DNA from: JAAXTT01 sp964530215
Lineage (GTDB): Bacteria > Bacillota > Desulfotomaculia > Desulfotomaculales > Desulfocucumaceae
DNA: 45,192 nt
Assembly (NCBI GenBank): GCA_964530215.1
Contig: CAZHAJ010000001.1
Span: forward strand, 1-45,192
Direction of reading: 5' to 3'
This document shows, piece after piece, positions 7,445-15,261 of this stretch (position 1 is the first letter of the stretch; every line of letters starts with the position of its first letter). Below the pieces are notes generated by a model. It saw only the letters and a list, made by a program, of their open reading frames with translations. It was not told the origin of the DNA and did not search any database. The position numbers and the translations under genes were made by a program.

Positions 7445-7672
7445 ATGAAGGAGCTAGTAGAGCTTGTTGCAAAATCCTTGGTTGATCACCCTGAAAAGGT
7501 GAGTGTCAACATGATTGAGAAAGAAAAATCCTGTATCATTGAATTGAGGGTGGACCCTGAGGATATGGGTAAAGTGATAGGCAGGCAAGGGAAAATTGCC
7601 AGGGCTATCCGTGTTGTGGTGAAAGCAGCAGCTACAAAGTTAAATAAGAAGGTAATTGTGGAGATTATTTAA
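7445..7672 (+). CDS. khpA: KH-domain RNA-binding protein KhpA (YlqC)
   Basis: 75 residues forming one type II KH domain; the nucleic-acid-binding GXXG loop is GRQG in DMGKVIGRQGKIARAIR. In other Firmicutes KhpA pairs with KhpB/Jag to bind RNA and affect cell elongation. Its place between rpsP and ylqD is conserved. The 95 bp before it hold a small AT-rich hairpin (7404-7420) but no clear promoter; the Shine-Dalgarno sequence is AGGGGG. Confidence 0.95.
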   Translation: MKELVELVAKSLVDHPEKVSVNMIEKEKSCIIELRVDPEDMGKVIGRQGKIARAIRVVVKAAATKLNKKVIVEII

Positions 7673-7687
7673 TCTTAGTGAGGTAAG

Positions 7688-7733
7688 CAGGCGGGACAGG
7701 GCCATGGCAAGTTGCCAGGTAGTTTCCCGCCTG
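7688..7733 (+). other. Stable hairpin between khpA and ylqD
   Basis: CAGGCGGGA (7688-7696) pairs with TCCCGCCTG (7725-7733); a second helix TGGC/GCCA (7705-7717) sits in the loop. No T-run follows, so it is probably not a terminator. An mRNA processing or stability element that sets khpA and ylqD apart is likelier. Confidence 0.55.
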
Positions 7734-7754
7734 AATAACCAAAAGGGTGGAATT

Positions 7755-8174
7755 ATGGACTTTATTACCGTTACCCGTCCAGTCATTGTGAAGGTATTGG
7801 TGACAGCTGCTTATAAAAAGGCTTTAGCGGCAGAAATGCATGGGAAGCTGGCTGAACTGGAAGGTCGAATAGAGCAGTTTGGTTTATACTATAAAAAAAT
7901 CTCTGAATCTGAAAAAAACAATCCTAAACAGTCTGGATTGCAACAAATAGAGGTAGAAATCCAAAAATTGATGGAAAAAAAGGGGCAACTGGCGGAGAGA
8001 CTAAGAGAAGTGGGACAGCTTGCGGAAGGACAGGAAGTGGTTCACGGCCGCGTGGAGAGTTTTGTTGACATAAATATCGGAGATAGATGGGCAGACGTTA
8101 TGTTTTCAGAAGTAATTTTAAAAGACGGTATAGTTGTTGAAATTCGTCAAGGGGGACTTTCCGAAGGGGTATGA
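7755..8174 (+). CDS. ylqD: YlqD family protein
   Basis: 139 residues; its position between khpA and rimM and its sequence (start MDFITVTRPVIVKVLVT) match the Firmicutes YlqD family of unknown function. Residues about 25-95 are charged and probably form a coiled coil (alternating E/K/Q with LQQIEVEIQKLMEKKGQLAERL). The C-terminus (HGRVESFVDINIGDRW) is predicted beta-rich and resembles a small barrel. The ATG at 7755 has GGGTGG upstream; the reading frame is open further upstream but overlaps khpA and the hairpin. Its stop overlaps the rimM start by 4 nt, so the two are translationally coupled, suggesting a link to ribosome maturation (inference). Confidence 0.85.
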   Translation: MDFITVTRPVIVKVLVTAAYKKALAAEMHGKLAELEGRIEQFGLYYKKISESEKNNPKQSGLQQIEVEIQKLMEKKGQLAERLREVGQLAEGQEVVHGRVESFVDINIGDRWADVMFSEVILKDGIVVEIRQGGLSEGV

Positions 8175-8668
8175 CTAAAGATGTTGTAATAGGGAAAATT
8201 ATTGGTACCCATGGTAGACGTGGAATGGTGAAAATCTTCCCGTTGTCAGATTATCCTGATAGATTTATGGATATGGATAAGATGACCCTGGAAAAAGGCG
8301 GAGTTCATAGGGATTATACCGTTGCTGAAATAAAAAAGCATCAAAAATATTTTCTAATCAAATTTCAACAGGTAGCGGATATGAATGAGGCAGACAATCT
8401 TAAGGGTTCTTTAATCAAGGTGAGCAGGGAGGAATTGGTTCCCTTGCCTGAAGGTAGTTTCTACGTCTTTGATATTATAGGTCTTAAGGTATATACCGAA
8501 GACGGCGGCTATATTGGAGAGGTGGAAAATGTTTTGCAGACTGGAGCCAACGATGTTTACGTTGTGGGCACAAATGATAAGCCTCTTTTGATACCGGCTA
8601 TAAAAGAAGTTGTAAAGGAAATCAATATTGTCGACAGAAAAATGGTTATTGTCCCGCAAAGGGAATAG
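8171..8668 (+). CDS. rimM: 16S rRNA processing protein RimM
   Basis: 165 residues with the two expected domains: the N-terminal RimM beta-barrel (IGKIIGTHGRRGMVKIFPLSD, residues about 6-85) and the C-terminal PRC barrel (FYVFDIIGLKVYTEDGGYIGEV onward). RimM assists 30S head maturation and binds ribosomal protein S19. ATG at 8171 overlaps the ylqD stop (ATGA) with AAGGGG just upstream. Followed after 44 bp by trmD, the conserved order. Confidence 0.96.
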   Translation: MTKDVVIGKIIGTHGRRGMVKIFPLSDYPDRFMDMDKMTLEKGGVHRDYTVAEIKKHQKYFLIKFQQVADMNEADNLKGSLIKVSREELVPLPEGSFYVFDIIGLKVYTEDGGYIGEVENVLQTGANDVYVVGTNDKPLLIPAIKEVVKEINIVDRKMVIVPQRE

Positions 8669-8712
8669 TAACTTTGGTTTCGGAACGATGAGGTTAAAGG
8701 ACAGGGGATTTT

Positions 8713-9531
8713 ATGTTGCAGATTGATATTCTGACCCTTTTCCCGGAAATGTTTTTAGGACCTTTTGACCATAGTATTATAAAAAGAGCCAAGGATGAGG
8801 CAATTCTATCTCTTGAATTGATTAATATTCGAGATTTTTCCCAAAATAAGCATAACACTGTAGATGATGCGCCTTATGGTGGCGGTGCAGGTATGCTAAT
8901 GACACCGAAGCCTTTTTTTGAAGCCTTGGAATGGCTGAAATCCAAGCGAGGTGGTCTGGGACGCTGTATCTACATGAGTCCGGACGGTGAGCCCTTAACT
9001 CAGAAATTAGCCGAAGAGCTGTCAAAAGAAAGCCATTTGGTTGTACTATGTGGCCGCTATGAGGGTATAGACGAAAGGGTTAGGGAGCAGTTGGTAACCG
9101 ATGAAATAACTATAGGGGATTATGTTCTTACCGGCGGTGAACTTCCAGCCATGGTTTTGGTGGATTCGGTATCAAGGTTAGTTCCGGGGGTTCTTGGAGA
9201 GCCAACTTCCGCTGAGGAAGAATCCTTTAGTAATGGTCTACTGGAATATCCTCAGTACACCAGGCCCAGAATATACAAGGGGCTGGAGGTTCCGGAAATT
9301 TTGTTAAACGGACATCATGAGGAAATAAGGTTGTGGAGAAGAAGAAAGTCTTTGTTGCGTACCTTAGAGCGCAGGCCGGAAGTTTTGGCTGAGGCGGATT
9401 TGACCGAGGAAGATAAAAGAATTCTTCGCCAGGTGGCTGTTGAACTTGAAAAACTTGGGTTGCGGGATAGTACAGAAAAAATTAAAGGCACAAACAAGAA
9501 TTCCAGAGGTCAAAATTCAGAAAATAAATAG
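8713..9531 (+). CDS. trmD: tRNA (guanine-N1)-methyltransferase TrmD
   Basis: 272 residues. It starts LQIDILTLFPEMF, has the SPOUT trefoil-knot segment LCGRYEGIDERV followed by IGDYVLTGGELPAMV, and then the C-terminal tRNA-binding domain. TrmD methylates G37 of tRNAs reading CUN, CCN and CGG codons, with S-adenosylmethionine, preventing +1 frameshifts. The last 20 residues (after about 252) are a polar, Asn/Ser/Lys-rich tail. Start ATG 8713 follows AGGGGA. Confidence 0.97.
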   Translation: MLQIDILTLFPEMFLGPFDHSIIKRAKDEAILSLELINIRDFSQNKHNTVDDAPYGGGAGMLMTPKPFFEALEWLKSKRGGLGRCIYMSPDGEPLTQKLAEELSKESHLVVLCGRYEGIDERVREQLVTDEITIGDYVLTGGELPAMVLVDSVSRLVPGVLGEPTSAEEESFSNGLLEYPQYTRPRIYKGLEVPEILLNGHHEEIRLWRRRKSLLRTLERRPEVLAEADLTEEDKRILRQVAVELEKLGLRDSTEKIKGTNKNSRGQNSENK

Positions 9532-9573
9532 CAGGAGATTAAGACAGAGATTTTTATAGGAGTTCTGCTGGGG

Positions 9574-9602
9574 TTGCAAGGTAAAATCCTTTATGATATA
9601 AT
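9574..9602 (+). promoter_or_regulatory. Sigma-A promoter of rplS
   Basis: TTGCAA (9574-9579), exact 17-nt spacer, TATAAT (9597-9602). It lies between trmD and rplS and gives rplS its own transcript, starting near 9609. Confidence 0.8.
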
Positions 9603-9608
9603 TTCTTT

Positions 9609-9682
9609 TGTGTATTAAGGTTGGTCCGCTATGTCTTAATGAAGGGACATATGAACAACTTGCGGGAAGGGAGGTACATATT
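9609..9682 (+). promoter_or_regulatory. Possible ribosomal protein L19 leader RNA
   Basis: The roughly 75-nt 5' UTR can fold into hairpin ATGTC (9631-9635)/GACAT (9646-9650). Two crossing helices surround it: GTTG (9620-9623)/CAAC (9656-9659) and TCCGC (9625-9629)/GCGGG (9662-9666), a pseudoknot ending just before the GGGAGG ribosome site. Autoregulatory L19 leaders are known in Firmicutes at this position; identity here is inferred from position and fold, not from a covariance search. Confidence 0.5.
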
Positions 9683-10030
9683 ATGAGTCTCATCCAATCA
9701 TTGGAACAGGAGCAGGTTAAGTCAGACATTCCTAAGTTTAGGCCTGGGGATACTGTAAAGGTTCATGTAAAGGTTGTTGAAGGAACCAGAGAAAGAATCC
9801 AGGTGTTTGAAGGGGTAGTTATAAGGCGCAGAGGTACAGGGCTAGGTGAAACCTTTACTGTGCGCAGGATATCATATGGTGTGGGCGTAGAGAGAACCTT
9901 CCCCTTGAATTCTCCAAAAATAGATAAGATTGAAATTGTTAAGCTGGGCAAGGTTCGTAGGGCAAGACTTTACTATCTGCGTAATTTGCGCGGTAAAGCA
10001 GCGAGAATCAAAGAAAGAGCAAAACAGTAA
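9683..10030 (+). CDS. rplS: 50S ribosomal protein L19
   Basis: 115 residues, full length for bL19, with the diagnostic FRPGDTVKVHVKVVEGTRER and RAKLYYLR-like RARLYYLRNLRGKAARIKE. ATG 9683 has GGGAGG 8 nt upstream and gives the family N-terminus MSLIQSLEQEQ; the open frame extends upstream into the leader without support. L19 sits at the 30S-50S interface. It has its own promoter and a following terminator, so it can be made independently of trmD. Confidence 0.98.
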   Translation: MSLIQSLEQEQVKSDIPKFRPGDTVKVHVKVVEGTRERIQVFEGVVIRRRGTGLGETFTVRRISYGVGVERTFPLNSPKIDKIEIVKLGKVRRARLYYLRNLRGKAARIKERAKQ

Positions 10031-10042
10031 AGTACAACTCAG

Positions 10043-10070
10043 GGGACTGTAAAGCAACAGTCCCTATTTT
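10043..10070 (+). terminator. Intrinsic terminator after rplS
   Basis: GGGACTGT (10043-10050) pairs with ACAGTCCC (10057-10064), followed by TATTTTG. It lies directly downstream of the rplS stop. Confidence 0.8.
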
Positions 10071-10119
10071 GTCAGTATATGAGCAAAAAATCATTGATGA
10101 TTCTTAGGGAGGATTTTAT

Positions 10120-10674
10120 ATGACAGACACCCCTGAATACTATCATCAAAAAAGTGCCAAAAAGAAATCTCTATATAGGGAAATTATAGAGTCCATTATT
10201 ATAGCGGTATTACTTGCTTTAATAATACGGGCATTTATATTTCAACCATTTTATATTCCCTCAGGTTCAATGGAGCCTACTTTGCAGATAAATGATGAAA
10301 TTTTGGTTAATAAATTTTCTCATCGATTCTGGGAGCTTCAACGGGGTGATATTGTAGTTTTCAAGTATCCTAAGGACCCAACTAAGGACTATGTTAAAAG
10401 ACTAATCGGCCTTCCTGGGGAAAAAGTGGAGTTAAGAGACAGTAAGTTATTTATAAATGATGCGGAAGTCCCGGAGGGTTACCTACCTGCAGGATTAGAG
10501 TTTGAAGACTTTGGTCCGGAGGTGATTCCTGAGGATGGATATCTGATGTTGGGAGACAATAGGAATAACAGTGAAGACGGTCGTTATTGGGGATATTTGC
10601 CAAAGGAAAACATTATCGGCAAAGCCATGTTTATATTTTGGCCTTTTAATAGGATGGGTATGCTAAACCCCTAA
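10120..10674 (+). CDS. lepB: Type I signal peptidase
   Basis: 184 residues, the short Gram-positive form. One N-terminal membrane anchor (residues about 22-42, ESIIIAVLLALIIRAFIF) leads to the outside catalytic domain with nucleophile Ser50 in PSGSMEPTL and general base Lys93 in YVKRLIGLPGE; box E is GDNRNNSEDGRYWG. It removes signal peptides from exported preproteins. ATG 10120 follows GGGAGGA. Flanked by terminators on both sides, so it may be a single-gene unit, with a promoter not clearly seen. Its place between rplS and rbgA is typical of Clostridia rather than Bacillus subtilis. Confidence 0.97.
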   Translation: MTDTPEYYHQKSAKKKSLYREIIESIIIAVLLALIIRAFIFQPFYIPSGSMEPTLQINDEILVNKFSHRFWELQRGDIVVFKYPKDPTKDYVKRLIGLPGEKVELRDSKLFINDAEVPEGYLPAGLEFEDFGPEVIPEDGYLMLGDNRNNSEDGRYWGYLPKENIIGKAMFIFWPFNRMGMLNP

Positions 10675-10706
10675 CAGCGCGTTTACTGTCAGTTTGTGTA
10701 TACAAG

Positions 10707-10735
10707 GGGGAACTATGTTCTCCTTTTTCTTTTTA
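10707..10735 (+). terminator. Intrinsic terminator after lepB
   Basis: GGGGAAC (10707-10713) pairs with GTTCTCC (10717-10723) across a 3-nt loop, then TTTTTCTTTTT. Confidence 0.8.
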
Positions 10736-10799
10736 TATTAAGAATCGGACGGTAATTGGGCAAATTTATTAACATAGCCTTAGATAGGGGGCTGAGGAA

Positions 10800-11648
10800 A
10801 TGGATATTCAGTGGTATCCCGGTCATATGGCCAAGGCCAGAAGAATCTTAAAAGACGATTTAAAGCTGGTGGATGCGGTAATAGAAGTGGCGGATGCCCG
10901 AATCCCCTATAGCAGCAGGAACCCTGATTTAAAGGGTATGATTGGAAATAAACCGCTACTGCTGATCTTGAACAAGGCTGATTTAGGGGACCCGACGGTA
11001 TTGAAGCAATGGCAGGATTTTTTTATTTCCAAAGGTTTGGCAGTCTTGGCAGTTGATTCGGTGAAGGGTACCGGTATTTCAAGGATAGTGCCTATGGTAA
11101 AAAAAATCGCGGGTCAAAAAATGATTTCTCTGGGTTCCTCGGGACGGCTGCCCCGACCTCCCCGTTGTATGATTGTGGGTATACCAAATGTTGGCAAGTC
11201 GTATTTAATTAATCGTTTGTCACGTAGGAAATCTGCCAAAGCTCAAAATAAACCGGGGGTTACCAGGGGGCAGCAATGGATTCGGGTGTCAGAAATAGAA
11301 TTGCTGGATACGCCGGGAATACTTTGGCCTAAATTTGAAGAACCGGAAGTGGGTTACCGCTTGGCTGTTACCGGTGCCGTTAAAGAGCAGGTATTCGATT
11401 TGGAGGCAGTTGCTGCGCGCTTGTCTCTTTGGTTAGCCGAAAAACATCCGGCAAATTTATTGCAACGGTATAATATTGAAGTTGAGGGAATAACAGAACC
11501 TCATATTGTCTTAGAGATGATTGGCAAGAGCAGAGGGTTTATTCTCCAAGGCGGTAAAGTTGACACTCATAAGGCTGCTGTTCTTTTGCTGAAGGAGTTT
11601 AGAGGCGGGCTTTTGGGTAGATTTACATTGGAGACACCTTATAAATAA
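10800..11648 (+). CDS. rbgA: Ribosome biogenesis GTPase RbgA (YlqF)
   Basis: 282 residues. The circularly permuted GTPase order is clear: G4 NKAD (58-61) comes before G1 GIPNVGKS (127-134) and G3 DTPG (170-173). The N-terminus MDIQWYPGHMAKARR is the family signature, and the C-terminal helical RNA-binding domain follows residue 180. RbgA acts at a late step of 50S assembly, near where L16 and partner proteins join. Position next to rnhB is conserved in Firmicutes. Confidence 0.97.
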   Translation: MDIQWYPGHMAKARRILKDDLKLVDAVIEVADARIPYSSRNPDLKGMIGNKPLLLILNKADLGDPTVLKQWQDFFISKGLAVLAVDSVKGTGISRIVPMVKKIAGQKMISLGSSGRLPRPPRCMIVGIPNVGKSYLINRLSRRKSAKAQNKPGVTRGQQWIRVSEIELLDTPGILWPKFEEPEVGYRLAVTGAVKEQVFDLEAVAARLSLWLAEKHPANLLQRYNIEVEGITEPHIVLEMIGKSRGFILQGGKVDTHKAAVLLLKEFRGGLLGRFTLETPYK

Positions 11649-11675
11649 CTCTATGCTTTTCGTTTGACAATAAAC

Positions 11676-11698
11676 CGCAATAAATACCGTTTATTGCG
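11676..11698. other. 9-bp perfect inverted repeat
   Basis: CGCAATAAA (11676-11684), 5-nt spacer, TTTATTGCG (11690-11698), between rbgA and the rnhB promoter. No T-run follows, so it could be a weak terminator for rbgA or an operator just upstream of the promoter at 11725. Confidence 0.45.
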
Positions 11699-11724
11699 AA
11701 ATTTAACCGTTAAGGGATGTATCC

Positions 11725-11753
11725 TTGAGACATTTTGTCCATTGGGGTATAAT
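11725..11753 (+). promoter_or_regulatory. Sigma-A promoter of rnhB
   Basis: TTGAGA (11725-11730), 17-nt spacer ending GGGG, TATAAT (11748-11753); start near 11760, about 30 nt before the gene. Confidence 0.75.
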
Positions 11754-11789
11754 TATAGCGTTGATCTTTTTGGATAGTGGGGTTGCGGC

Positions 11790-12593
11790 GTGAAATTATC
11801 CACTATGACGCTGGCAGAAATTAAACGAAGTATATATGATACCAATGAATCGGGTTTAATATCTGATGAATTGCAACAGGCTTTATACAGTGATCCAAGG
11901 TCTGGTGTTAGAGAAATTTTGGCAAAATTAGAGAGAAAACGCAGCCTTTTTTTGGAGGAGCAAAAGCGTCAACGGGAACTTTGGTTAATTGAAAGAAAAC
12001 TTTTTTCCTTAGGTGTTGATACGGTTGCAGGAGTAGATGAGGTGGGTCGCGGCCCTCTGGCAGGCCCTGTGATGGCAGCCGCGGTAATATTGCCACCGGA
12101 AATAGCAATTGACAGACTTAATGACTCTAAAAAACTTACCTCTGTTGCCCGCAGTTCGTTAGCTATCAGGATAAGAAAGCTTGCTCTGTATTGGTCGGTT
12201 GGACTGGCCACCGTAGAAGAAATACAGAAATTAAATATTTATCATGCTTCGATGCTGGCTATGAGGAGGGCGTTGGAGGGGCTTGAGATTAAACCGGATC
12301 ATGTTTTGGTAGACGGTTATACCATACCAAATACTAATCTGGCTCAAACCGGAGTAATAGGGGGAGACAGTAAAAGTGCTTCAATAGCAGCGGCTTCTGT
12401 TTTGGCCAAAGTAGCTAGGGATGATATCATGGATCAACTGAATATATTATATCCCCAGTATGGTTTTAATCGCCATAAGGGTTATGGTACCAGAGAGCAT
12501 TTGGATGCCCTCGATAAGTTCGGACCTTGCCCCCATCATCGCCAAGGTTTTGCGCCGGTGAAGGATAGGTTGGGAATGAGATTAAACTTATAA
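11790..12593 (+). CDS. rnhB: Ribonuclease HII
   Basis: 267 residues with an N-terminal helical extension of about 75 residues common in Firmicutes, then the catalytic domain beginning VAGVDEVGRGPLAGPV (Asp83, Glu84) with DSKKL at 112-116 and later catalytic acids around HVLVDG. It cleaves RNA-DNA hybrids at single ribonucleotides and removes primers. GTG at 11790 follows GTGGGG; the next in-frame ATG (11805) lacks a ribosome site. It ends about 120 bp before nuoA. Confidence 0.95.
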   Translation: MKLSTMTLAEIKRSIYDTNESGLISDELQQALYSDPRSGVREILAKLERKRSLFLEEQKRQRELWLIERKLFSLGVDTVAGVDEVGRGPLAGPVMAAAVILPPEIAIDRLNDSKKLTSVARSSLAIRIRKLALYWSVGLATVEEIQKLNIYHASMLAMRRALEGLEIKPDHVLVDGYTIPNTNLAQTGVIGGDSKSASIAAASVLAKVARDDIMDQLNILYPQYGFNRHKGYGTREHLDALDKFGPCPHHRQGFAPVKDRLGMRLNL

Positions 12594-12651
12594 CAAAATT
12601 TTCTATCAGCTTATTGGTTTTTATATTATATAATTATTTTGAAGTTTTATA

Positions 12652-12681
12652 TTGTTAAGTTTTTCACATTGTCATTATTAT
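12652..12681 (+). promoter_or_regulatory. Possible promoter of the nuo operon
   Basis: TTGTTA (12652-12657), 18-nt spacer, TATTAT (12676-12681), about 33 nt before the start of nuoA, in a very AT-rich intergenic region. Weak match; other AT-rich boxes in 12600-12660 could serve instead. Confidence 0.4.
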
Positions 12682-12714
12682 AGATGATTTTTTTTTGTGA
12701 AAGGGGTGAGTTGC

Positions 12715-13071
12715 TTGCTTTCAATTTGGGGTGCACTGTTTATTTTTTTAATAGTGGGAATTTTGTTTGGAGTAGGGGGAATGCTAGTGGGCTTTGTAAT
12801 AGCCCCGCGCAGAAATAGTCCCCAGAAATCTATTACCTATGAGTGTGGTATGGATACCATTGGACCCACTTGGGTGCAATTTAGAACCAGCTATTTTTTA
12901 TATGCCTTGTTATTTGTTATCTTTGATGTAGAAGTTCTTTATCTTTATCCATGGGCCTTAAAATTTCAGAGTTTGGGGCTTTTTGCATTTATTGAAATGA
13001 TAATTTTTCTTACGATTTTAATTGTCGGACTATGGTATGCATGGAAGGAGGGAGCATTTGAATGGATGTGA
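12715..13071 (+). CDS. nuoA: NADH-quinone oxidoreductase subunit A (complex I)
   Basis: 118 residues with three membrane helices (about 5-28, 60-83, 90-112) and the family loop RRNSPQKSITYECGMDTIGP, where the conserved Cys lies. TTG at 12715 is preferred as start because AGGGGTGAG lies the right distance upstream; a GTG at 12697 would put the ribosome site inside the coding region. First gene of an 11-gene operon with tight overlaps: its stop overlaps the nuoB start. NuoA helps hold the quinone cavity at the junction of the membrane and peripheral arms. Confidence 0.95.
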   Translation: MLSIWGALFIFLIVGILFGVGGMLVGFVIAPRRNSPQKSITYECGMDTIGPTWVQFRTSYFLYALLFVIFDVEVLYLYPWALKFQSLGLFAFIEMIIFLTILIVGLWYAWKEGAFEWM

Positions 13072-13604
13072 CCCAACAAGAAAAGCATTTGGTTGAAAAT
13101 ATCACCGATGATCCCGAAGTTATTGATGAGGTGAAACGCCTAATCCATATTGCTCCGTTGGAAAAGATTTTAAATCTTGCCCGAGGCCATTCCCTTTGGC
13201 CCTTTGGCTTCGGTTTGGCATGCTGTGCCATAGAAGGTTTGATGGGAGCCAATATGCCTAGGTTTGACCTGTCTCGTTTCGGCTATGAGGTCATGAGAGC
13301 TTCACCCCGGCAAGCTGATGTCATGATGGTTGCCGGAACGGTAACCAAAAAAGCTGCTCCCTTTGTGGTGAGACTTTATGAGCAGATGTCAGAACCTAAG
13401 TGGGTCATTGCTTACGGAAACTGCGCAATTTCAGGGGGGCCCTTTGTAGACTCATATCATGTGGTGCCCGGAGTAGACAAGATTATTCCTGTGGATGTAT
13501 TTGTTCCCGGATGTCCCCCAAGGCCTGAGGCCGCCATTGAGGCATTTTTGATGATTAAGGACAAGCTGATTAATCCAAAGGTGGTGGATCAGATCCGTGG
13601 CTAA
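13062..13604 (+). CDS. nuoB: Complex I subunit B (N2 iron-sulfur cluster)
   Basis: 180 residues. N2 [4Fe-4S] ligands are visible: adjacent cysteines in FGLACCAIEGL, one in AYGNCAISGGPF and one in FVPGCPPRPEA. It passes electrons to quinone and contacts NuoD. It overlaps nuoA by 10 nt and nuoC by 8 nt, so translation is probably coupled. The N-terminal 40 residues are polar and variable, as usual. Confidence 0.97.
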   Translation: MDVTQQEKHLVENITDDPEVIDEVKRLIHIAPLEKILNLARGHSLWPFGFGLACCAIEGLMGANMPRFDLSRFGYEVMRASPRQADVMMVAGTVTKKAAPFVVRLYEQMSEPKWVIAYGNCAISGGPFVDSYHVVPGVDKIIPVDVFVPGCPPRPEAAIEAFLMIKDKLINPKVVDQIRG

Positions 13605-14055
13605 TGGTGTATTGTCAGAAAGTCATTTTCACGAGTTGAAGAAAAAATTTCCTGATATTGACATTGATGAAACAAAAGAGATCAATGTTTCAGCAGAAAA
13701 TTTAATTCCCTTAATGGAGGAATTACAAAAAAACCAAAACTATTGTATGGACTTTTTGACTAATCTTACTGCTGTAGACTATCAGGATTACTTTCAAATA
13801 ATATATAACCTTTTTTCGTTAAAATACGGTTATGTATTGACGCTGAAGATTAAGTTGGAAGAGCGGGAAAATCCGGAGATACCTTCTTTGGCTTCTCTGT
13901 GGGGTGGTTCCCTTTGGCAGGAACGCGAAGTATATGATTTGTTCGGAATTAACTTTTCAGGATATCCCGGACACCCCACCAGGATACTCTTGGATGATGA
14001 TTTTGACGGTTATCCTTTACGCAAGGATTACCAATGGGAAAGCGGCAGAGAGTAG
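13597..14055 (+). CDS. nuoC: Complex I subunit C (30 kDa)
   Basis: 152 residues, separate from nuoD (not the NuoCD fusion of E. coli). The family signature is present: WQEREVYDLFGINFSGYPGH then DDDFDGYPLRKDY. GTG at 13597 overlaps the nuoB end; AAGGTGG lies about 10 nt upstream. It is part of the peripheral arm connecting module. Confidence 0.95.
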   Translation: MANGVLSESHFHELKKKFPDIDIDETKEINVSAENLIPLMEELQKNQNYCMDFLTNLTAVDYQDYFQIIYNLFSLKYGYVLTLKIKLEERENPEIPSLASLWGGSLWQEREVYDLFGINFSGYPGHPTRILLDDDFDGYPLRKDYQWESGRE

Positions 14056-14089
14056 TATATTTTTATTTGTATAAGAGGTGTTCTGGTTT

Positions 14090-15184
14090 ATGAAAACTCA
14101 AACTTACAGTCTTAATCTCGGTCCGCAGCACCCCAGTACCCACGGTGTTTTTCGAATTGTACTGGAACTTGATGGTGAGTTTGTGGTAAAGGCTACACCG
14201 GTTCCGGGTTATTTGCACAGGGGAATTGAAAAATTGGCGGAATCCAGAACTTATACCCAAGTAATTCCATACACCGATCGAATGGACTATTTGGCGGGTA
14301 TGCTGATGAATTGGGGTTATGTTATTTCTGTGGAGAAGCTTATGGGGATGGAAGTCCCCGAAAGAGCTGAGTATATACGGGTTATAGTGGGGGAGCTATC
14401 CAGAATAGCCAGTCATATGATGGCCATCGGTGCCTTTGGTGCTGATCTGGGAGCTCTAACCGCTTTTACCTATACTTTCAGAGATCGTGAATATATTATG
14501 GACCTGCTGGAAATGGTCAGCGGCTCCAGAATGACCTTTAATTTCATGAGAATTGGTGGGGTAGCAAAGGATTTCCCCGAGGAATTTTTCCCGGCGGTAA
14601 AAAGATTTTTAGATGAACTGCCTGCAATGTGTGACGAATATGACGGATTACTGACCGGTAATGAAATATTTATTGCCAGAACAAAAAATGTCGGTATTAT
14701 TACACAGGAAGCTGGTATTAATTACAGCCTTAGCGGTCCCACCATTAGAGCCAGCGGGGTAAACCTGGATCTTCGAAAAACTCGGCCTTATAGTATTTAT
14801 GAAAGATTTGATTTTGATGTGCCTTTGGGAACTAACGGTGATTGTTATGACCGATTCCGCTTGAGAATTGAGGAAATGCGGCAGAGCGGAAGGATTATAC
14901 GGCAGGCTTTGGAACAAATCCCCGAAGGTCCCATTATATCCAAAGTTCCTCGGATAATTAAGCCTCCCGCCGGAGATGTTTATGAGGAAATTGAAAGTTC
15001 CAAGGGAATATATGGATGTTATATAGTTAGCGACGGAAGCACAAAGCCTTATCGAATTCATTTTAGGCGGCCTTCTTTTGTTAACCTAGGATACCTGGGC
15101 AAGCTTTGTGAGGGTTGGAAGCTGGCAGATGTGATTGCTATCTTAGGAAGCATTGATATTATTCTGGGTGAGGTAGACTGTTAA
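14090..15184 (+). CDS. nuoD: Complex I subunit D (49 kDa, quinone site)
   Basis: 364 residues, related to the large subunit of [NiFe] hydrogenases. It has the quinone-site loop GPQHPSTHGVFR (11-22) and ends DIILGEVDC. The last residue is Cys where most NuoD proteins end in Arg, a small oddity. ATG 14090 with AAGAGGTG upstream is preferred over an in-frame GTG at 14078 that overlaps the ribosome site. Directly followed by nuoH: nuoE, nuoF and nuoG, which carry NADH, FMN and most Fe-S clusters, are absent here. Confidence 0.97.
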   Translation: MKTQTYSLNLGPQHPSTHGVFRIVLELDGEFVVKATPVPGYLHRGIEKLAESRTYTQVIPYTDRMDYLAGMLMNWGYVISVEKLMGMEVPERAEYIRVIVGELSRIASHMMAIGAFGADLGALTAFTYTFRDREYIMDLLEMVSGSRMTFNFMRIGGVAKDFPEEFFPAVKRFLDELPAMCDEYDGLLTGNEIFIARTKNVGIITQEAGINYSLSGPTIRASGVNLDLRKTRPYSIYERFDFDVPLGTNGDCYDRFRLRIEEMRQSGRIIRQALEQIPEGPIISKVPRIIKPPAGDVYEEIESSKGIYGCYIVSDGSTKPYRIHFRRPSFVNLGYLGKLCEGWKLADVIAILGSIDIILGEVDC

Positions 15185-15261
15185 GGCAGTCGGATGAAGA
15201 TTTTATGCTGACTGATTAAATAATGAACCTCAACAAAATGCTGGTGGGGGAGAAGGATAAT

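Noticed and set aside
15185..15261. Hidden nuoE, F or G between nuoD and nuoH
   Set aside because: The gap is only 77 bp.
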